The notes: generated by a model not told the origin, from the sequence alone. A stretch of 64,000 bases of DNA from JADHUC01 sp964617665 (GCA_964617665.1 CAZUAH010000010.1:5332-69331); one strand, 5' to 3'. Shown: positions 45,218 to 54,179, counted from the stretch's first letter. Numbers and translations are program-made.

Positions 45218-45612
45218 CACTGGTTCCCCCGTTGCTTGCGGTACTCACGCATCATCTTGGCGATGTCGTCCATTTCCTCGGACGAGGGATCGCAGTGATC
45301 CAACATCCGCAAGACCAAGGCACTGGGCGACCCTTCAAACACTCGGCCCAGCAGGTCTTCGACCAGTCTCCCTTGGGTCTCTTCCCGAGCGATGTTGGCT
45401 TCGTACAGATACGCCCGCCGCGGGCAGTGACACGTCAGCAGGCCTTTCTCGACCATCGTGTTCAACAGGCTGTTGACCGACGTGTAATGCCGCTCGCGTC
45501 GCTCGTTCAGTTCTTCCCAGACTTCTCGCGCGGTACATGGCCCGCGGTCCCAAAGGATCTTCAAAACCTCCAACTCACCCGGCGTTGGATGTTCGGATCG
45601 TGGTCGGGGCAT
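45217..45612 (-). CDS. BlaI/MecI-type transcriptional repressor
   Basis: ATG 45612 follows AAGGAG by 7 nt and gives 131 aa, the usual length; an in-frame ATG 69 nt upstream would add unconserved sequence. The N-terminal winged helix reads HPTPGELEVLKILWDRGPCTAREVWEELN, split by the recognition region YTSVNSLLNTMVEKGLL. The C-terminal half (LVEDLLGRVFEG, EEMDDIAKMMREYRK) is the dimerisation part. BlaI dimers repress their own operon until the partner M56 protease inactivates them. Here the M56 gene is translationally coupled. A palindrome between the promoter elements upstream is the likely operator. Confidence 0.93.
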   Translation of the reverse strand: MPRPRSEHPTPGELEVLKILWDRGPCTAREVWEELNERRERHYTSVNSLLNTMVEKGLLTCHCPRRAYLYEANIAREETQGRLVEDLLGRVFEGSPSALVLRMLDHCDPSSEEMDDIAKMMREYRKQRGNQ

Positions 45613-45693
45613 CGCGACGCTCCTTTCAGAGCACTGGAGGAACGGGCCGAAAGACGGTCCCTCAGCCGGGTCCATCAACAAAGGGCCTCTCTT

Positions 45694-45721
45694 ATCGTAT
45701 GGTTTAACCCATAGATGTCAA
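45694..45721 (-). promoter_or_regulatory. blaI promoter with operator-like palindrome in the spacer
   Basis: On the minus strand, TTGACA (45721-45716) and TACGAT (45699-45694) are 16 bp apart. The 16-bp near-palindrome TATGGTTTAACCCATA (45698-45713, plus strand) occupies the spacer and overlaps the first -10 bases. A second CCATA half-site lies at 45731-45735. A bound repressor dimer would block RNA polymerase, as expected for BlaI autoregulation. The motif differs from the TACA/TGTA boxes of staphylococcal BlaI. Confidence 0.6.
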
Positions 45722-45787
45722 TGGCAAAAACCATAGAGATGACGATTTGGTGTCGGAACCTCTATACTTCTGCCTCACGATTTGGGG

Positions 45788-47047
45788 TCATTGCGGCGTC
45801 GAGGCCACGTTTGCCCGTATCAACGTGGCCTGCGGGAGCACGATGATCGATTCAGCCGACGTGATCAGCTTGTCGATGTCGGCCATCGATGCAACCGGTT
45901 TCATCATCCAGGAACGAACGCGGCCCGGCGGAATCTCGGAATAGAGATAGACGTTTGCCCGCTGGACCTCGCGGGCAATCTGATACGCCTTGTGTGCGCC
46001 CATGACAAAGTTCTCTTTGATCCGAGCGATGATGTCCTCGGGCGTGAACGCTTCGTCCATCCAGACTTCGAACTTCTGCGAACCGCTGCCTTCGGCACAG
46101 CGGGCCGCCACCAACACGTCGCCGCCGGGCTTGACAACCTGCGTGGCCTCCTCGATGGCCTTCTGCGACTGGTACAGATCGATGTCCTTCGGGTGACCGC
46201 CAGGCGACGCGATGACCAGATCGGCGCGGCAGGGTACTTCGATCGAGTACATCTCGTCGACAAAACGGCTGGCTTCACGGAATGCGAGGTCGGGATCGCC
46301 GGCACGTGCCGCGATGATCCGATGACTGGCGTCCATTGCCACGCTGACGCCGAAGTCCACCTGGGCCATTCGGCCTACTTCATCAACTTCTTCGCGCACG
46401 GGATTGCCGTCGAGCCTGCCTGGCCCGGTTCCTGGCAGGTCCATTCGAGAATGGTTCGCCCGAATCGCCACGGCGTCTGCCATGCCTGGGTAGACACACT
46501 TCGCGCCTCCGCCGTAGCCACAGAATTGATGATACTCGACGTCCCCCGTGATGATTCTTAGATCTGCTTTCATAAACGCGCGATTCAGCGAGATCTCTGT
46601 GCCCAGACTCGTTGTGCCAAGACGCACGAGGCGTTGCCGATCGTTCGCATCGTGGCTCTCGCAGTGCACCAAGCCGAGCCAACGGCCCAAGGCGGCCTGC
46701 AACTCATCGTCGGTCATCGGCCGATGCAGGCCGGTCGCCACGACAACGGTGACCTGATTCGGCGATATCCCGCCCGCCTGCAGTTCGGTCATGACCGCAT
46801 CGATTAGCAGCGCGTTGGGGACCGGACGCGTGGCGTCTTCGATGGCAACAGCCACACGGCGTGCTCCCGATGCCATGTCTCGCAGCTGATCGCAGGAAAC
46901 AGGATTTGCTAGGGCTTCGTGCAATGCACTAGTTGGATCAGGTTCCGGTGTAATCGATCGCGGCACGAATACCCCGACTAGTTTGTCGTTCGGCACAGTC
47001 ACCGAGATCGTGTCGTGCCCGTAGGGCAATGCAATCTGTTCGTACAT
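45788..47047 (-). CDS. LarA-family nickel-dependent racemase-like protein (DUF2088)
   Basis: The 419-aa protein has the LarA layout: DATRPVPN near the N terminus, GLHRPM (His108), EYHQFCGYGGGAKCVYPG (His173 and Lys183) and NHSRM (His199). These match the positions of the lactate racemase residues that hold the nickel-pincer cofactor (H108, H174, K184, H200), including the lysine that bonds covalently to it. The substrate may be lactate or another 2-hydroxy acid; the GGGAK loop differs from the SGGRK seen in lactate racemase. No larB, larC or larE cofactor genes are in the window. It is divergent from the Gfo/Idh gene and ends 175 bp before blaI. Confidence 0.88.
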   Translation of the reverse strand: MYEQIALPYGHDTISVTVPNDKLVGVFVPRSITPEPDPTSALHEALANPVSCDQLRDMASGARRVAVAIEDATRPVPNALLIDAVMTELQAGGISPNQVTVVVATGLHRPMTDDELQAALGRWLGLVHCESHDANDRQRLVRLGTTSLGTEISLNRAFMKADLRIITGDVEYHQFCGYGGGAKCVYPGMADAVAIRANHSRMDLPGTGPGRLDGNPVREEVDEVGRMAQVDFGVSVAMDASHRIIAARAGDPDLAFREASRFVDEMYSIEVPCRADLVIASPGGHPKDIDLYQSQKAIEEATQVVKPGGDVLVAARCAEGSGSQKFEVWMDEAFTPEDIIARIKENFVMGAHKAYQIAREVQRANVYLYSEIPPGRVRSWMMKPVASMADIDKLITSAESIIVLPQATLIRANVASTPQ

Positions 47048-47595
47048 CGTCTTGCGCGTTTCTTAGAGCCAGTCTTCAAACACGTCGAGTATCCGCCGAG
47101 CTTGGTAGTGGAGGCTTCTAGCCGCCACGTTTTGCGCCGAATCCAGGTCGTCCAATGGCGGCTGGAAGCCACCACTGCGCATCTCAAGGCGGGCTCTCGT
47201 GGGGATCTTCCGTCCTGAAACGTGCACGGAACACTGCCGCGTTTCGGCTCGAATCTGGAATTGTGGATGCCGGGACGACGCTATGGCCATATTGGACTCG
47301 ATTACGATTCCCTTTGCAAGAATTGAGTTCCTCCCAGCGGGCCATCGACCGCAACATAGCCAAATCGAATAGTCGGGTAACATCTGCTCATTGAACAACC
47401 TGCGTTGGGGTATTTGGCGTCTCGGCTTGCTTGCGGCGTCTGTCGGGGTTAATCTGCTCAGGATAATGAGGATCTCGCCCCGGAAATGGATGGTGTGTAG
47501 CGAAGTCTGCGTGGCCCGCTGTGGCACAACGCGCGCACTCGCAAGAGTTATCGCCTAAACAGAAACGTGCAATGTCAATTGAAAGGAGATTCGTT
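47048..47595. other. Divergent intergenic region, 548 bp
   Basis: This lies between the starts of the larA-like (-) and Gfo/Idh (+) genes. I see no believable gene. It holds one palindromic repeat (47106-47177) and must contain the two divergent promoters, which I could not place with confidence. A good ribosome site for the right-hand gene lies at 47582-47589. Confidence 0.7.
47106..47177. repeat. Palindromic repeat with 21-bp arms
   Basis: Arms 47106-47126 and 47157-47177 pair with 3 mismatches in 21 around a 30-nt loop. Read on the minus strand, the DNA encodes a SGGFQPPL-like and RSLHYQ-like peptide pattern that I associate with dispersed planctomycete repeats. It is likely a REP- or MITE-like element. 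Confidence 0.55.
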
Positions 47596-48990
47596 ATGAG
47601 CGGAAGCAAAAACAACAGTGGTACGTCGCGGCGTCAGTTTTTGAAGAATACCGGCCGAGTCGCTGCGGCCTCGGCGGTGGCCAGTGCGGTCGTCCCTCAC
47701 GTCCACGCGGCAGAAGACAATACCATTAGAGTGGCCTTGGTCGGCTGTGGCGGTCGCGGCTCGGGGGCGGCGACAAACGCTCTCGCGGTCAAAGGCGGTC
47801 CGATAAAGCTCGTGGCGATGGCCGATGTATTCGAGCACCGTCTTAAGAGCAGCTATGAGAACCTAAAGAACAGGGCCGGCGATCAGGTAGACGTGCCGGA
47901 AGACCGCAAATTCATCGGGTTTGATGCGTACAAGAAGGCGATGGATTGCCTGAAGCCCGGCGATGTGGCCATCTTCGCCACACCCCCGGCCTTCCGCTGG
48001 GTCAATTTTACCTACGCCGTCCAGAAGGGTCTGAACGTCTTCATGGAAAAGCCGATCACCGTGGACGGCCCGACCAGCAAACGGATGCTCAAGTTGGCGG
48101 ACGAAGCAGAAGCCAAGAATCTTAAGGTCGGCGTGGGCTTGATGTCACGCCACAACCGGGCGCTCGAGGAACTGGCCAAGCGAGTTCAGGATGGCCAACT
48201 GGGCGACATTATCCTGCAGCGTGGCTACCGGATGCATGGACCGATCGGATTCTTTTCTTCCCTGCCCAAGCCGGCCGACGCCAACGAACTGCTCTATCAG
48301 GTGCAGCGCTTCCACAGTTTCATCTGGGCCAGCGGCGGTAACTACAGCGACTTCTACATCCACATCATCGATCATCTCGGCTGGATGAAGGGAGCCTGGC
48401 CGGTCAAAGCACATGCCCTGGGTGGCCGTCACTATCGCGAGAGCCCACAAGGCGTGACGTATGTGGACCAAAATCTCGATACCTACTCGGTCGAGTACAC
48501 CTACGGCGACGGCTCCAAGTTCACTTTCGGCGGACGCTGCATCAACGGCTGCCAAAGGATCTACTCGAGCTATCTGCACGGCACTAAAGGCTCGGCGGTC
48601 GTCTCCAAGAGTGGCGATTGCGGTCTGCCGTCCAGTATCCACGAGGGCCAAGACTTCAGCCGAGACAAGGTGGTCTGGCAATCGGAGGTTCCTTCTGATC
48701 AGCGAAATCCCTATCAGAACGAATGGGAAGATCTGGTCAATGCCATTCGCAACGACGAACCCTTCAACGAGGCCCGGCGCGGCGTTGAAGCCAGTCTGGT
48801 GACGAGCATGGGCCGCATGGCCGCTCACACCGGCACGGAAATCACGTTCGACGGCATGCTCAACTGCGAACATGAGATGGCACCGGGGCTGGACAAACTG
48901 ACGGCGGATTCTCCTGCCCCATTGCAGGCGGACGCCGATGGCAAGTACCCCATTCCCATGCCGGGGATCATTAAGAAAAGGGAGTACTGA
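47596..48990 (+). CDS. Gfo/Idh/MocA oxidoreductase with Tat signal
   Basis: ATG 47596 follows AAAGGAGA by 7 nt; 464 aa. The twin-arginine signal is SRRQFLKNTGRVAAASAVASAV with cleavage near VHAAE (residue 40). The NAD(P)-binding fold begins IRVALVGCGGRGSGAATNAL, and the catalytic-region signature is VFMEKPITVDGP, where the Lys of EKP is the family's conserved lysine. HIIDHLGWMKGAWP and RCINGCQRIYSSYLHGTKGSAVV belong to the C-terminal domain. These enzymes oxidise or reduce sugars, inositols or amino sugars. Tat export with folded cofactor is common in Planctomycetes. The neighbouring larA-like gene could share a role in hydroxy-acid or sugar metabolism. Confidence 0.93.
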   Translation: MSGSKNNSGTSRRQFLKNTGRVAAASAVASAVVPHVHAAEDNTIRVALVGCGGRGSGAATNALAVKGGPIKLVAMADVFEHRLKSSYENLKNRAGDQVDVPEDRKFIGFDAYKKAMDCLKPGDVAIFATPPAFRWVNFTYAVQKGLNVFMEKPITVDGPTSKRMLKLADEAEAKNLKVGVGLMSRHNRALEELAKRVQDGQLGDIILQRGYRMHGPIGFFSSLPKPADANELLYQVQRFHSFIWASGGNYSDFYIHIIDHLGWMKGAWPVKAHALGGRHYRESPQGVTYVDQNLDTYSVEYTYGDGSKFTFGGRCINGCQRIYSSYLHGTKGSAVVSKSGDCGLPSSIHEGQDFSRDKVVWQSEVPSDQRNPYQNEWEDLVNAIRNDEPFNEARRGVEASLVTSMGRMAAHTGTEITFDGMLNCEHEMAPGLDKLTADSPAPLQADADGKYPIPMPGIIKKREY

Positions 48991-49250
48991 TCCATCACTT
49001 CGATAATGATCTCTGGCTGCCGCGAATGGCGGAAAAGGGTGATACGTCACCGCGGATGGAGGCCATTTATCACGTTTCTTCGGCGATGTTGGACGCATGT
49101 GTGGTTTTGCTGCCTTTCATGCTCCAACTCGCCGTAGCGGACCTTTTCGCCGCCCTTGCCGGGAATTACGCGTTGCCGGATGCCTTCTTGCCGAAGTAGA
49201 ATGAAGGCGGAGCGTCGGGGGCAGTCGCGCATCAGAGAGGGCGGCGTATA

Positions 49251-51476
49251 GTGGAACTTTTCAGCATAGAATGCACAACTTGCCAACAGCGGCTCAACGT
49301 GCGTGACGAGTCGGCGATTGGCGAGATTCAGATTTGCCCTAAATGTGGCAGCATGGTGCTGGTCGAAGCGCCCGCGGATTGGCAGGGTACACCGCCTGAC
49401 GAACCGACTACGTCGATCGAACCGCCGCCTGTCGTAGAAGAAGAGGACGAGCCGGATAACGCGGCCGCGGCACCCAGCGAAACGGAAGACGCTTCACAGC
49501 AAACGCCCGCAGCGTCTCCCCTTGTCGTCGGTGGCGGTGAGTTACCGTCGCCTTCTCAGGAAGCTGATACCGTTGATGGTCCGATTGAATTGGACGCAGA
49601 GCCTTCCGATGCGCGGCCGGCGGCCATGGTGCAGCCGGAATCCGTCCCTTCCGACGAACCGCCCATCGCAGCTGACCCAACGTCGCCACCGCAGACCGGC
49701 TCGGCTGAACCGGTACTGCCGACGGACGATTGGACTTCAGAGGCGACGCTGCAGCGACGACAGATGTTGCTGGTGGGAGGCGCTGCGATCGCCGGGATTG
49801 TGCTGGCTGTCGTCGTAGTCGGCTTGCTTGCGTCAAGGAGAACTCAGCCCGAACCTGACGTATCCGTTGTTGATGGCAAGCCCGGTGTCGAGTCGCCTAA
49901 AGATACAGGTGACGGCACATCCAAAGACGCTCCCGGAGACGGTGAGACAGAAAACGAAATTGACGGCAAGGTTCCCAAGGCGAAAGACGACGAAGATAAC
50001 CAAGTCGATGGAGATACGGAAAAGCCATCAGATCCGCCCGCCGACGTAGACGCCACGTCGAAAGCTAAGAGCGAACCGGCGGAAGATACAGAATCGAAGG
50101 CCCCAGTGCCAGAATCTGATTCCAAACAGGAGACGCCCTCGAAGGACGAGAAAGGCAAACTGATTCTCAAGCCGTCCGACGACAAGCCGGACGCCACTGC
50201 GATGGACACGACTGCACTTGCGAAGACGTTGGACTTACTGGCGCCATTCACTGACGTCCAGCCGTACACGGCGCCGCAGCCGGGTGAAGCGTCCGCAAAG
50301 GAAAAGGCTCCGAAACTGGACCCTGCTGCTTTGCCGGCGCAGGGTCCGTCCGCACCTCGCCCGGAACCGCGCGAGGTTAACGTTCCCGAGCGGTTGAACG
50401 ACGAGATCCCCGAGATCGAATTCCCCAATGTCCCACTGATCGACTTTCTGCGATTCGTTACCGATTTCAGCACAATCCCAATCACGCTTGATCCAGACGC
50501 ATTGGCTCTTGTGGGTGTCACTCCGAAGACGCTGGTCAACGTGAAGCAAACGGACACAAACGTCGCAAAGTTGCTTTCAGAGGCGTTGACGTCGCTCAAT
50601 TTGGGCTATGTCCCCTTGGAAGGCCATCTTCTGGTGACGCGCCCGCCATTGCCGGATGGTCAGCCTCGCAGTCATATTCACTCGGTGGACGACCTGGTTG
50701 GCGATGATCCTCAGCAGCTCGCGCGACTGGCGGTCATGATTACCGAGATGATCGAACCGCATTCGTGGCAAGTGAACGGGGGCGTCGGGATCATTCATCA
50801 GACGATGCCCTCGCTGGAATTCGAGCATCGTGACGTGGAACTGTTTCGGGCGATTCTTTTCTGCGATAGGCTTCGTGTGGCCCGCGGCTTGCCGCCGCAA
50901 TCGAAGTTCCCCAAGGGGCTGTTCACGATCGAGCCACGATTGCCCCAAGCCAAGAAGCTCCTCGAAACGCCGGTCACGATCAACTACGTTCAGCCCATAT
51001 TGTTCGTACGCATTCTGGATCGACTTAGTAGAGAGACGGGGCTGCAGATCATTGTCGATTGGCGGGCTGTGGCTGAACTTGGCTGGTCGCCAGACGGCGA
51101 AGCAACAATCACAGCTAACAACGAGCCGATTGGCCAGGCTCTGGCGGAGATGCTGCTCCCCATGGATCTAACCTATCGGGTCATCAATGCGGATACCGTC
51201 CAAGTCACCTCGCCTTCTGCGCTCGTCGCCCGGTTGGACGTCGAGTTCTACTCGATCAAGGACATGCTACTGCCGCAGGAAACACCGAAAGCGTTTCTTG
51301 AGCACATCCGCAAGGAGCTTGGACTTCGCGACATCGGAGCGGCAGTTCATCTGGATGCCCCCAGCGAACACCTGATCGCTGCTCTGCCCCAGCCGTGGCA
51401 TAAGGAATTGGTCAATTTATTGAACCGTCGCAAAAGCAAGCCGGCAGCAGCTCCGGCGAAGAAACCCACGCCGTGA
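49251..51476 (+). CDS. Zinc-ribbon/transmembrane protein with secretin-like STN domain
   Basis: The start is GTG 49251, preceded by GAGAGGG; no ATG fits. The 741-aa protein begins with a zinc ribbon (CTTC at about 8-11 and CPKC at about 30-33). A Pro/Glu/Ala-rich linker follows, then a membrane helix (about 174-197; LLVGGAAIAGIVLAVVVV) and an acidic Lys/Asp/Glu-rich linker to about residue 370. Residues about 375-480 look like an STN/secretin N-terminal unit (IEFPNVPLIDFLRFVTDFS, ITLDPDAL, VKQTDTNVAKLLSEAL, HLLVTRP), and a second related unit follows (about 565-680). This suggests a cytosolic metal-binding head and a periplasmic domain of an envelope machine. The partner is unknown. Confidence 0.65.
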   Translation: MELFSIECTTCQQRLNVRDESAIGEIQICPKCGSMVLVEAPADWQGTPPDEPTTSIEPPPVVEEEDEPDNAAAAPSETEDASQQTPAASPLVVGGGELPSPSQEADTVDGPIELDAEPSDARPAAMVQPESVPSDEPPIAADPTSPPQTGSAEPVLPTDDWTSEATLQRRQMLLVGGAAIAGIVLAVVVVGLLASRRTQPEPDVSVVDGKPGVESPKDTGDGTSKDAPGDGETENEIDGKVPKAKDDEDNQVDGDTEKPSDPPADVDATSKAKSEPAEDTESKAPVPESDSKQETPSKDEKGKLILKPSDDKPDATAMDTTALAKTLDLLAPFTDVQPYTAPQPGEASAKEKAPKLDPAALPAQGPSAPRPEPREVNVPERLNDEIPEIEFPNVPLIDFLRFVTDFSTIPITLDPDALALVGVTPKTLVNVKQTDTNVAKLLSEALTSLNLGYVPLEGHLLVTRPPLPDGQPRSHIHSVDDLVGDDPQQLARLAVMITEMIEPHSWQVNGGVGIIHQTMPSLEFEHRDVELFRAILFCDRLRVARGLPPQSKFPKGLFTIEPRLPQAKKLLETPVTINYVQPILFVRILDRLSRETGLQIIVDWRAVAELGWSPDGEATITANNEPIGQALAEMLLPMDLTYRVINADTVQVTSPSALVARLDVEFYSIKDMLLPQETPKAFLEHIRKELGLRDIGAAVHLDAPSEHLIAALPQPWHKELVNLLNRRKSKPAAAPAKKPTP

Positions 51477-51787
51477 TCGGCTGGCTCGCCGAATGCCCCG
51501 TCCGAAGATCGCTATTGACACACGGCTTCATTCCTGATCGACGAGGTACGGCTATTCCATCTGTTCCGGCAGAAGGGCGGACGTGCCTATCCGCGACACG
51601 ATCGACGGCCAAGCCAATTGGCCTGTCGATCTACTATCTGGTAGAATTCAATGGCGGCAAGCCGCAACGGGTGATACCAGGAACCAAATAACAGCGATCG
51701 AGCAGCAGAACGGTGGGGCCGGTGTAAGCAGGATCACGCGCTCGCAGCGGAAGACGCGGCGAGTAGGGCGCGCAAGAAGGAGTCCAA
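51477..51787 (+). other. Intergenic region, 311 bp
   Basis: No convincing gene. A short frame overlapping the previous stop (GTG at 51473) has no ribosome site or recognisable motif. The last bases include AAGGAG for the response-regulator gene. Confidence 0.5.
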
Positions 51788-52237
51788 ATGAGTCAGCGTA
51801 CTATTGGGCGGCCAATGGAGATCCTGCTGGTTGAAGACAGCCTGATTGATGCCCGTTTGACGATTGCTGCACTACGAAAAGGGGGCCTGAAGCACCGATT
51901 GACGTTGACTAGGGACGGCGCGGAGGCGACAGATTTCCTTTTCCGGCGCGGACGTTTTGCGATGGCGCCCCGACCTGACCTGATTCTGCTGGACGTAGTG
52001 CTGCCGAAGAAAGGCGGGCTGGAAGTCTTGGCCGAAGTAAGAGAAGATGACGATTTGAAGAAGATACCCGTGGTGGTGCTGACGGCTGCAGAAGACGATG
52101 ACACCAAAGCCCAATGCACAAACCGCGGCGTCGAACATTACATACCAAAGCCGGTGAACCTGGATAAGTTCCTGGAAGTTGTCAAGAAGCTGAAACACCA
52201 CTGGCATCACGACCTGATCCTGCCGTCGTTGGAATAG
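51788..52237 (+). CDS. Single-domain response regulator (Rcp1/CheY-like)
   Basis: ATG 51788 follows AAGGAG. The 149-aa protein is one receiver domain with no output domain: ILLVEDSLIDARLTIAAL, phospho-acceptor Asp69 in LILLDVVLPKKGGLEVL, VVLTAAEDDD, and the conserved Lys121 in YIPKPVN. The EDS-DARLT start and the long beta5-alpha5 tail are like the Rcp1 group that pairs with phytochrome-type kinases. No histidine kinase is in the window. The next gene starts 5 bp after its stop, so they are co-transcribed and probably coupled. Confidence 0.93.
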   Translation: MSQRTIGRPMEILLVEDSLIDARLTIAALRKGGLKHRLTLTRDGAEATDFLFRRGRFAMAPRPDLILLDVVLPKKGGLEVLAEVREDDDLKKIPVVVLTAAEDDDTKAQCTNRGVEHYIPKPVNLDKFLEVVKKLKHHWHHDLILPSLE

Positions 52238-52242
52238 AGATC

Positions 52243-54090
52243 ATGACAAACGACAACCAACCGCAACCCGATGGCTTCCCCAGCCAGCCGATTCGACGCC
52301 CCGCGCCCCGCCAGCCGGGGCAACCCGCCGGTACGCCTCCGACCACAGGCCCATTGCCCATGGGACCTCCGCCCGGCAGCACCCCTGCTGGGGTCCCTGC
52401 CCAGACGCCAACGGCCGCTCCCGGCCAGCCGGCCGTGCCGGCGTACCAGCCAACGCCGGGAGTACCTGTTGAGCAGCCGAATCAGGCCGGTCAACTCGGG
52501 ACCACCCCGCCAATCGTGCCCGCGCCCGGCGCGGTGGAGGCAAAGCCCCGCGAGGACCGTGACGGTAGGAGTCCCAGCCTCCTACCGTTTGCCATAGCAG
52601 CCGGCGTGTGTTTACTTCTTGCGGCCATCGGCTTGCTGGCCTTTCTGGCCACGCGTGGTGGCGACGAGGACGAACAGGGAAGGCAGGCCGCTGCCACTCA
52701 AGCGAAGAAGTCATCTGTTGGGCGGACGCAGATCATCCGGACTCGCCCCAGAAGACAGACGCCTGCGCGTAGCACGGTCGAGGATGTGGAATCGGGTCTC
52801 GGCCAGGTGGAAATGGCTATTGACGAGGACGACGTGTTGGCAACGGCCGCCGCCCCGGACGGTCTCCAGGGGGATTCCGTAGCGAGAGTTGACGGCAGGA
52901 CCGGCGGCTTGGTGATGGAGAACGACGCCAACGCCTTCGACGGTAAACTACCCAGCGTCGACGATTTGAACCTCGATAGCACCGAAGACAGTTCAGATCC
53001 CATGGAACCCGAGGAAGGAACGGAAGAAGAGACAGGTGACGGGGAGGAAGAACCTGAAGATCGTCCTGATCCCTTCGCCGGATTTCCGGACCGCGTCGAT
53101 ATACCAAAGCTGACTGGTTCCGCGGGTAGTGCAAGTCCAACGACATTGGGCGCGCTTCAACTTTTGGAATCCGACGAGGTTTCGTTCGGACTGCGACACG
53201 GCCAGTCGGCGTATGGTCCGCGCGGGCGATTCGCGATGGGGCCCACGGACGAATCGCGAAAGGCTCAAGCGACGTTGCAATTGGCCGGCGGACAGCCGAT
53301 CCCAGTTGCAGAGCTCAGCGTGGACAACAACGAGCTGAAGTTCCAGTGGTTGGCGGACGATACAACTCGCGAAGCCGACTGTCTGCGCAACTGCAGCCTG
53401 TTAGTCACGGTCGGCGAGCAGTCCCGGGCGATGGCGTTGCGAAAGCCAGAAGTCATCGCTCCATGGAAAGTCGATCCGTTGAAAGGCGGTGGGACATGCG
53501 AGCGCAAGCTGGCCTCGGTTCCGAAGTCCGCATCGGTTGGCGTCGAAATTCTGGAACTGTCCGATCGGTTTCCGGGGCACACGATCATCGGCGGCAGTCG
53601 ATTGCAGCCATCGAAATGGACTCAGATCAGAATGCAGGGCCCGTCAAAGGCAGTGTTGTTCACGCTCGATGTCAGATTCCGGCCCACGAAGACTCAGCAA
53701 TTCTCCCTGGAAGCCAAGACCTCATGGCCTGAAGGCGCCAAGTTCAATCCGAGGACGATCCGATCCCAAGTTGCCGGCCTACGAACGAGGAAGCTTGCAC
53801 TCCAGAATCAGTTAGGATCGCTCCCAGCAGGCAGTCGTGCTGCGGCGAATCAACAGATCGACGCGATAGATGCACAAATCACTCGTTATCAAGAACTTCA
53901 GGACGCGTGCGACAAGATGGCGGGCGGTGCCGAGATTCACTTCCGGGTGTTCATGAACTTCGGAGGTCTGGAGACCGATCTGCTTACGTCAAAGGCCCAG
54001 GCGACCGCCACGGCCGATTCTCCCACCGTTTTTCCCGGACTCGAAGAAGCAGCAAAAGAACTGGATGCCAAAGATGCCGATGAGGGGTAG
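52243..54090 (+). CDS. Proline-rich single-pass membrane protein of unknown function
   Basis: The 615-aa protein starts 5 bp after the response-regulator stop. Residues 1-95 are Pro/Gln/Gly-rich. A membrane helix follows (about 110-132; LLPFAIAAGVCLLLAAIGLLAFLA), then a charged Asp/Glu-rich linker and a large beta-rich domain (about 285-500). A helical, probably coiled-coil segment lies near residues 505-555 (LRTRKLALQNQLGSLPAGS), ending in a beta-rich tail. I do not recognise the family. The cytosolic proline-rich tail and periplasmic domain resemble the plan of the gene at 49251 (cytosolic head, helix, acidic linker), so the two may work in one envelope complex. Confidence 0.75.
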   Translation: MTNDNQPQPDGFPSQPIRRPAPRQPGQPAGTPPTTGPLPMGPPPGSTPAGVPAQTPTAAPGQPAVPAYQPTPGVPVEQPNQAGQLGTTPPIVPAPGAVEAKPREDRDGRSPSLLPFAIAAGVCLLLAAIGLLAFLATRGGDEDEQGRQAAATQAKKSSVGRTQIIRTRPRRQTPARSTVEDVESGLGQVEMAIDEDDVLATAAAPDGLQGDSVARVDGRTGGLVMENDANAFDGKLPSVDDLNLDSTEDSSDPMEPEEGTEEETGDGEEEPEDRPDPFAGFPDRVDIPKLTGSAGSASPTTLGALQLLESDEVSFGLRHGQSAYGPRGRFAMGPTDESRKAQATLQLAGGQPIPVAELSVDNNELKFQWLADDTTREADCLRNCSLLVTVGEQSRAMALRKPEVIAPWKVDPLKGGGTCERKLASVPKSASVGVEILELSDRFPGHTIIGGSRLQPSKWTQIRMQGPSKAVLFTLDVRFRPTKTQQFSLEAKTSWPEGAKFNPRTIRSQVAGLRTRKLALQNQLGSLPAGSRAAANQQIDAIDAQITRYQELQDACDKMAGGAEIHFRVFMNFGGLETDLLTSKAQATATADSPTVFPGLEEAAKELDAKDADEG

Positions 54091-54105
54091 AAAGCGGCTC
54101 TGATC

Positions 54106-54154
54106 TACGGAATACTAGTGAGCGCAGCGTACGAAGTACGGAGTACTGGATACA
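54106..54154. repeat. Short TACG/GTACT-rich repeat
   Basis: Several related units (TACGGAATACT, TACGAAGTACGGAGTACT) lie in the 89-bp spacer before the HEAT gene. The pattern resembles a low-complexity intergenic repeat seen in planctomycetes. Support is by eye only. Confidence 0.35.
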
Positions 54155-54179
54155 AAGTTCGCCACCCTGAGGCCGCGGC

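Noticed and set aside
47063..47527. 154-codon minus-strand frame between larA-like and Gfo/Idh genes
   Set aside because: It lacks a ribosome site and its recognisable part is the palindromic repeat, not a protein domain.
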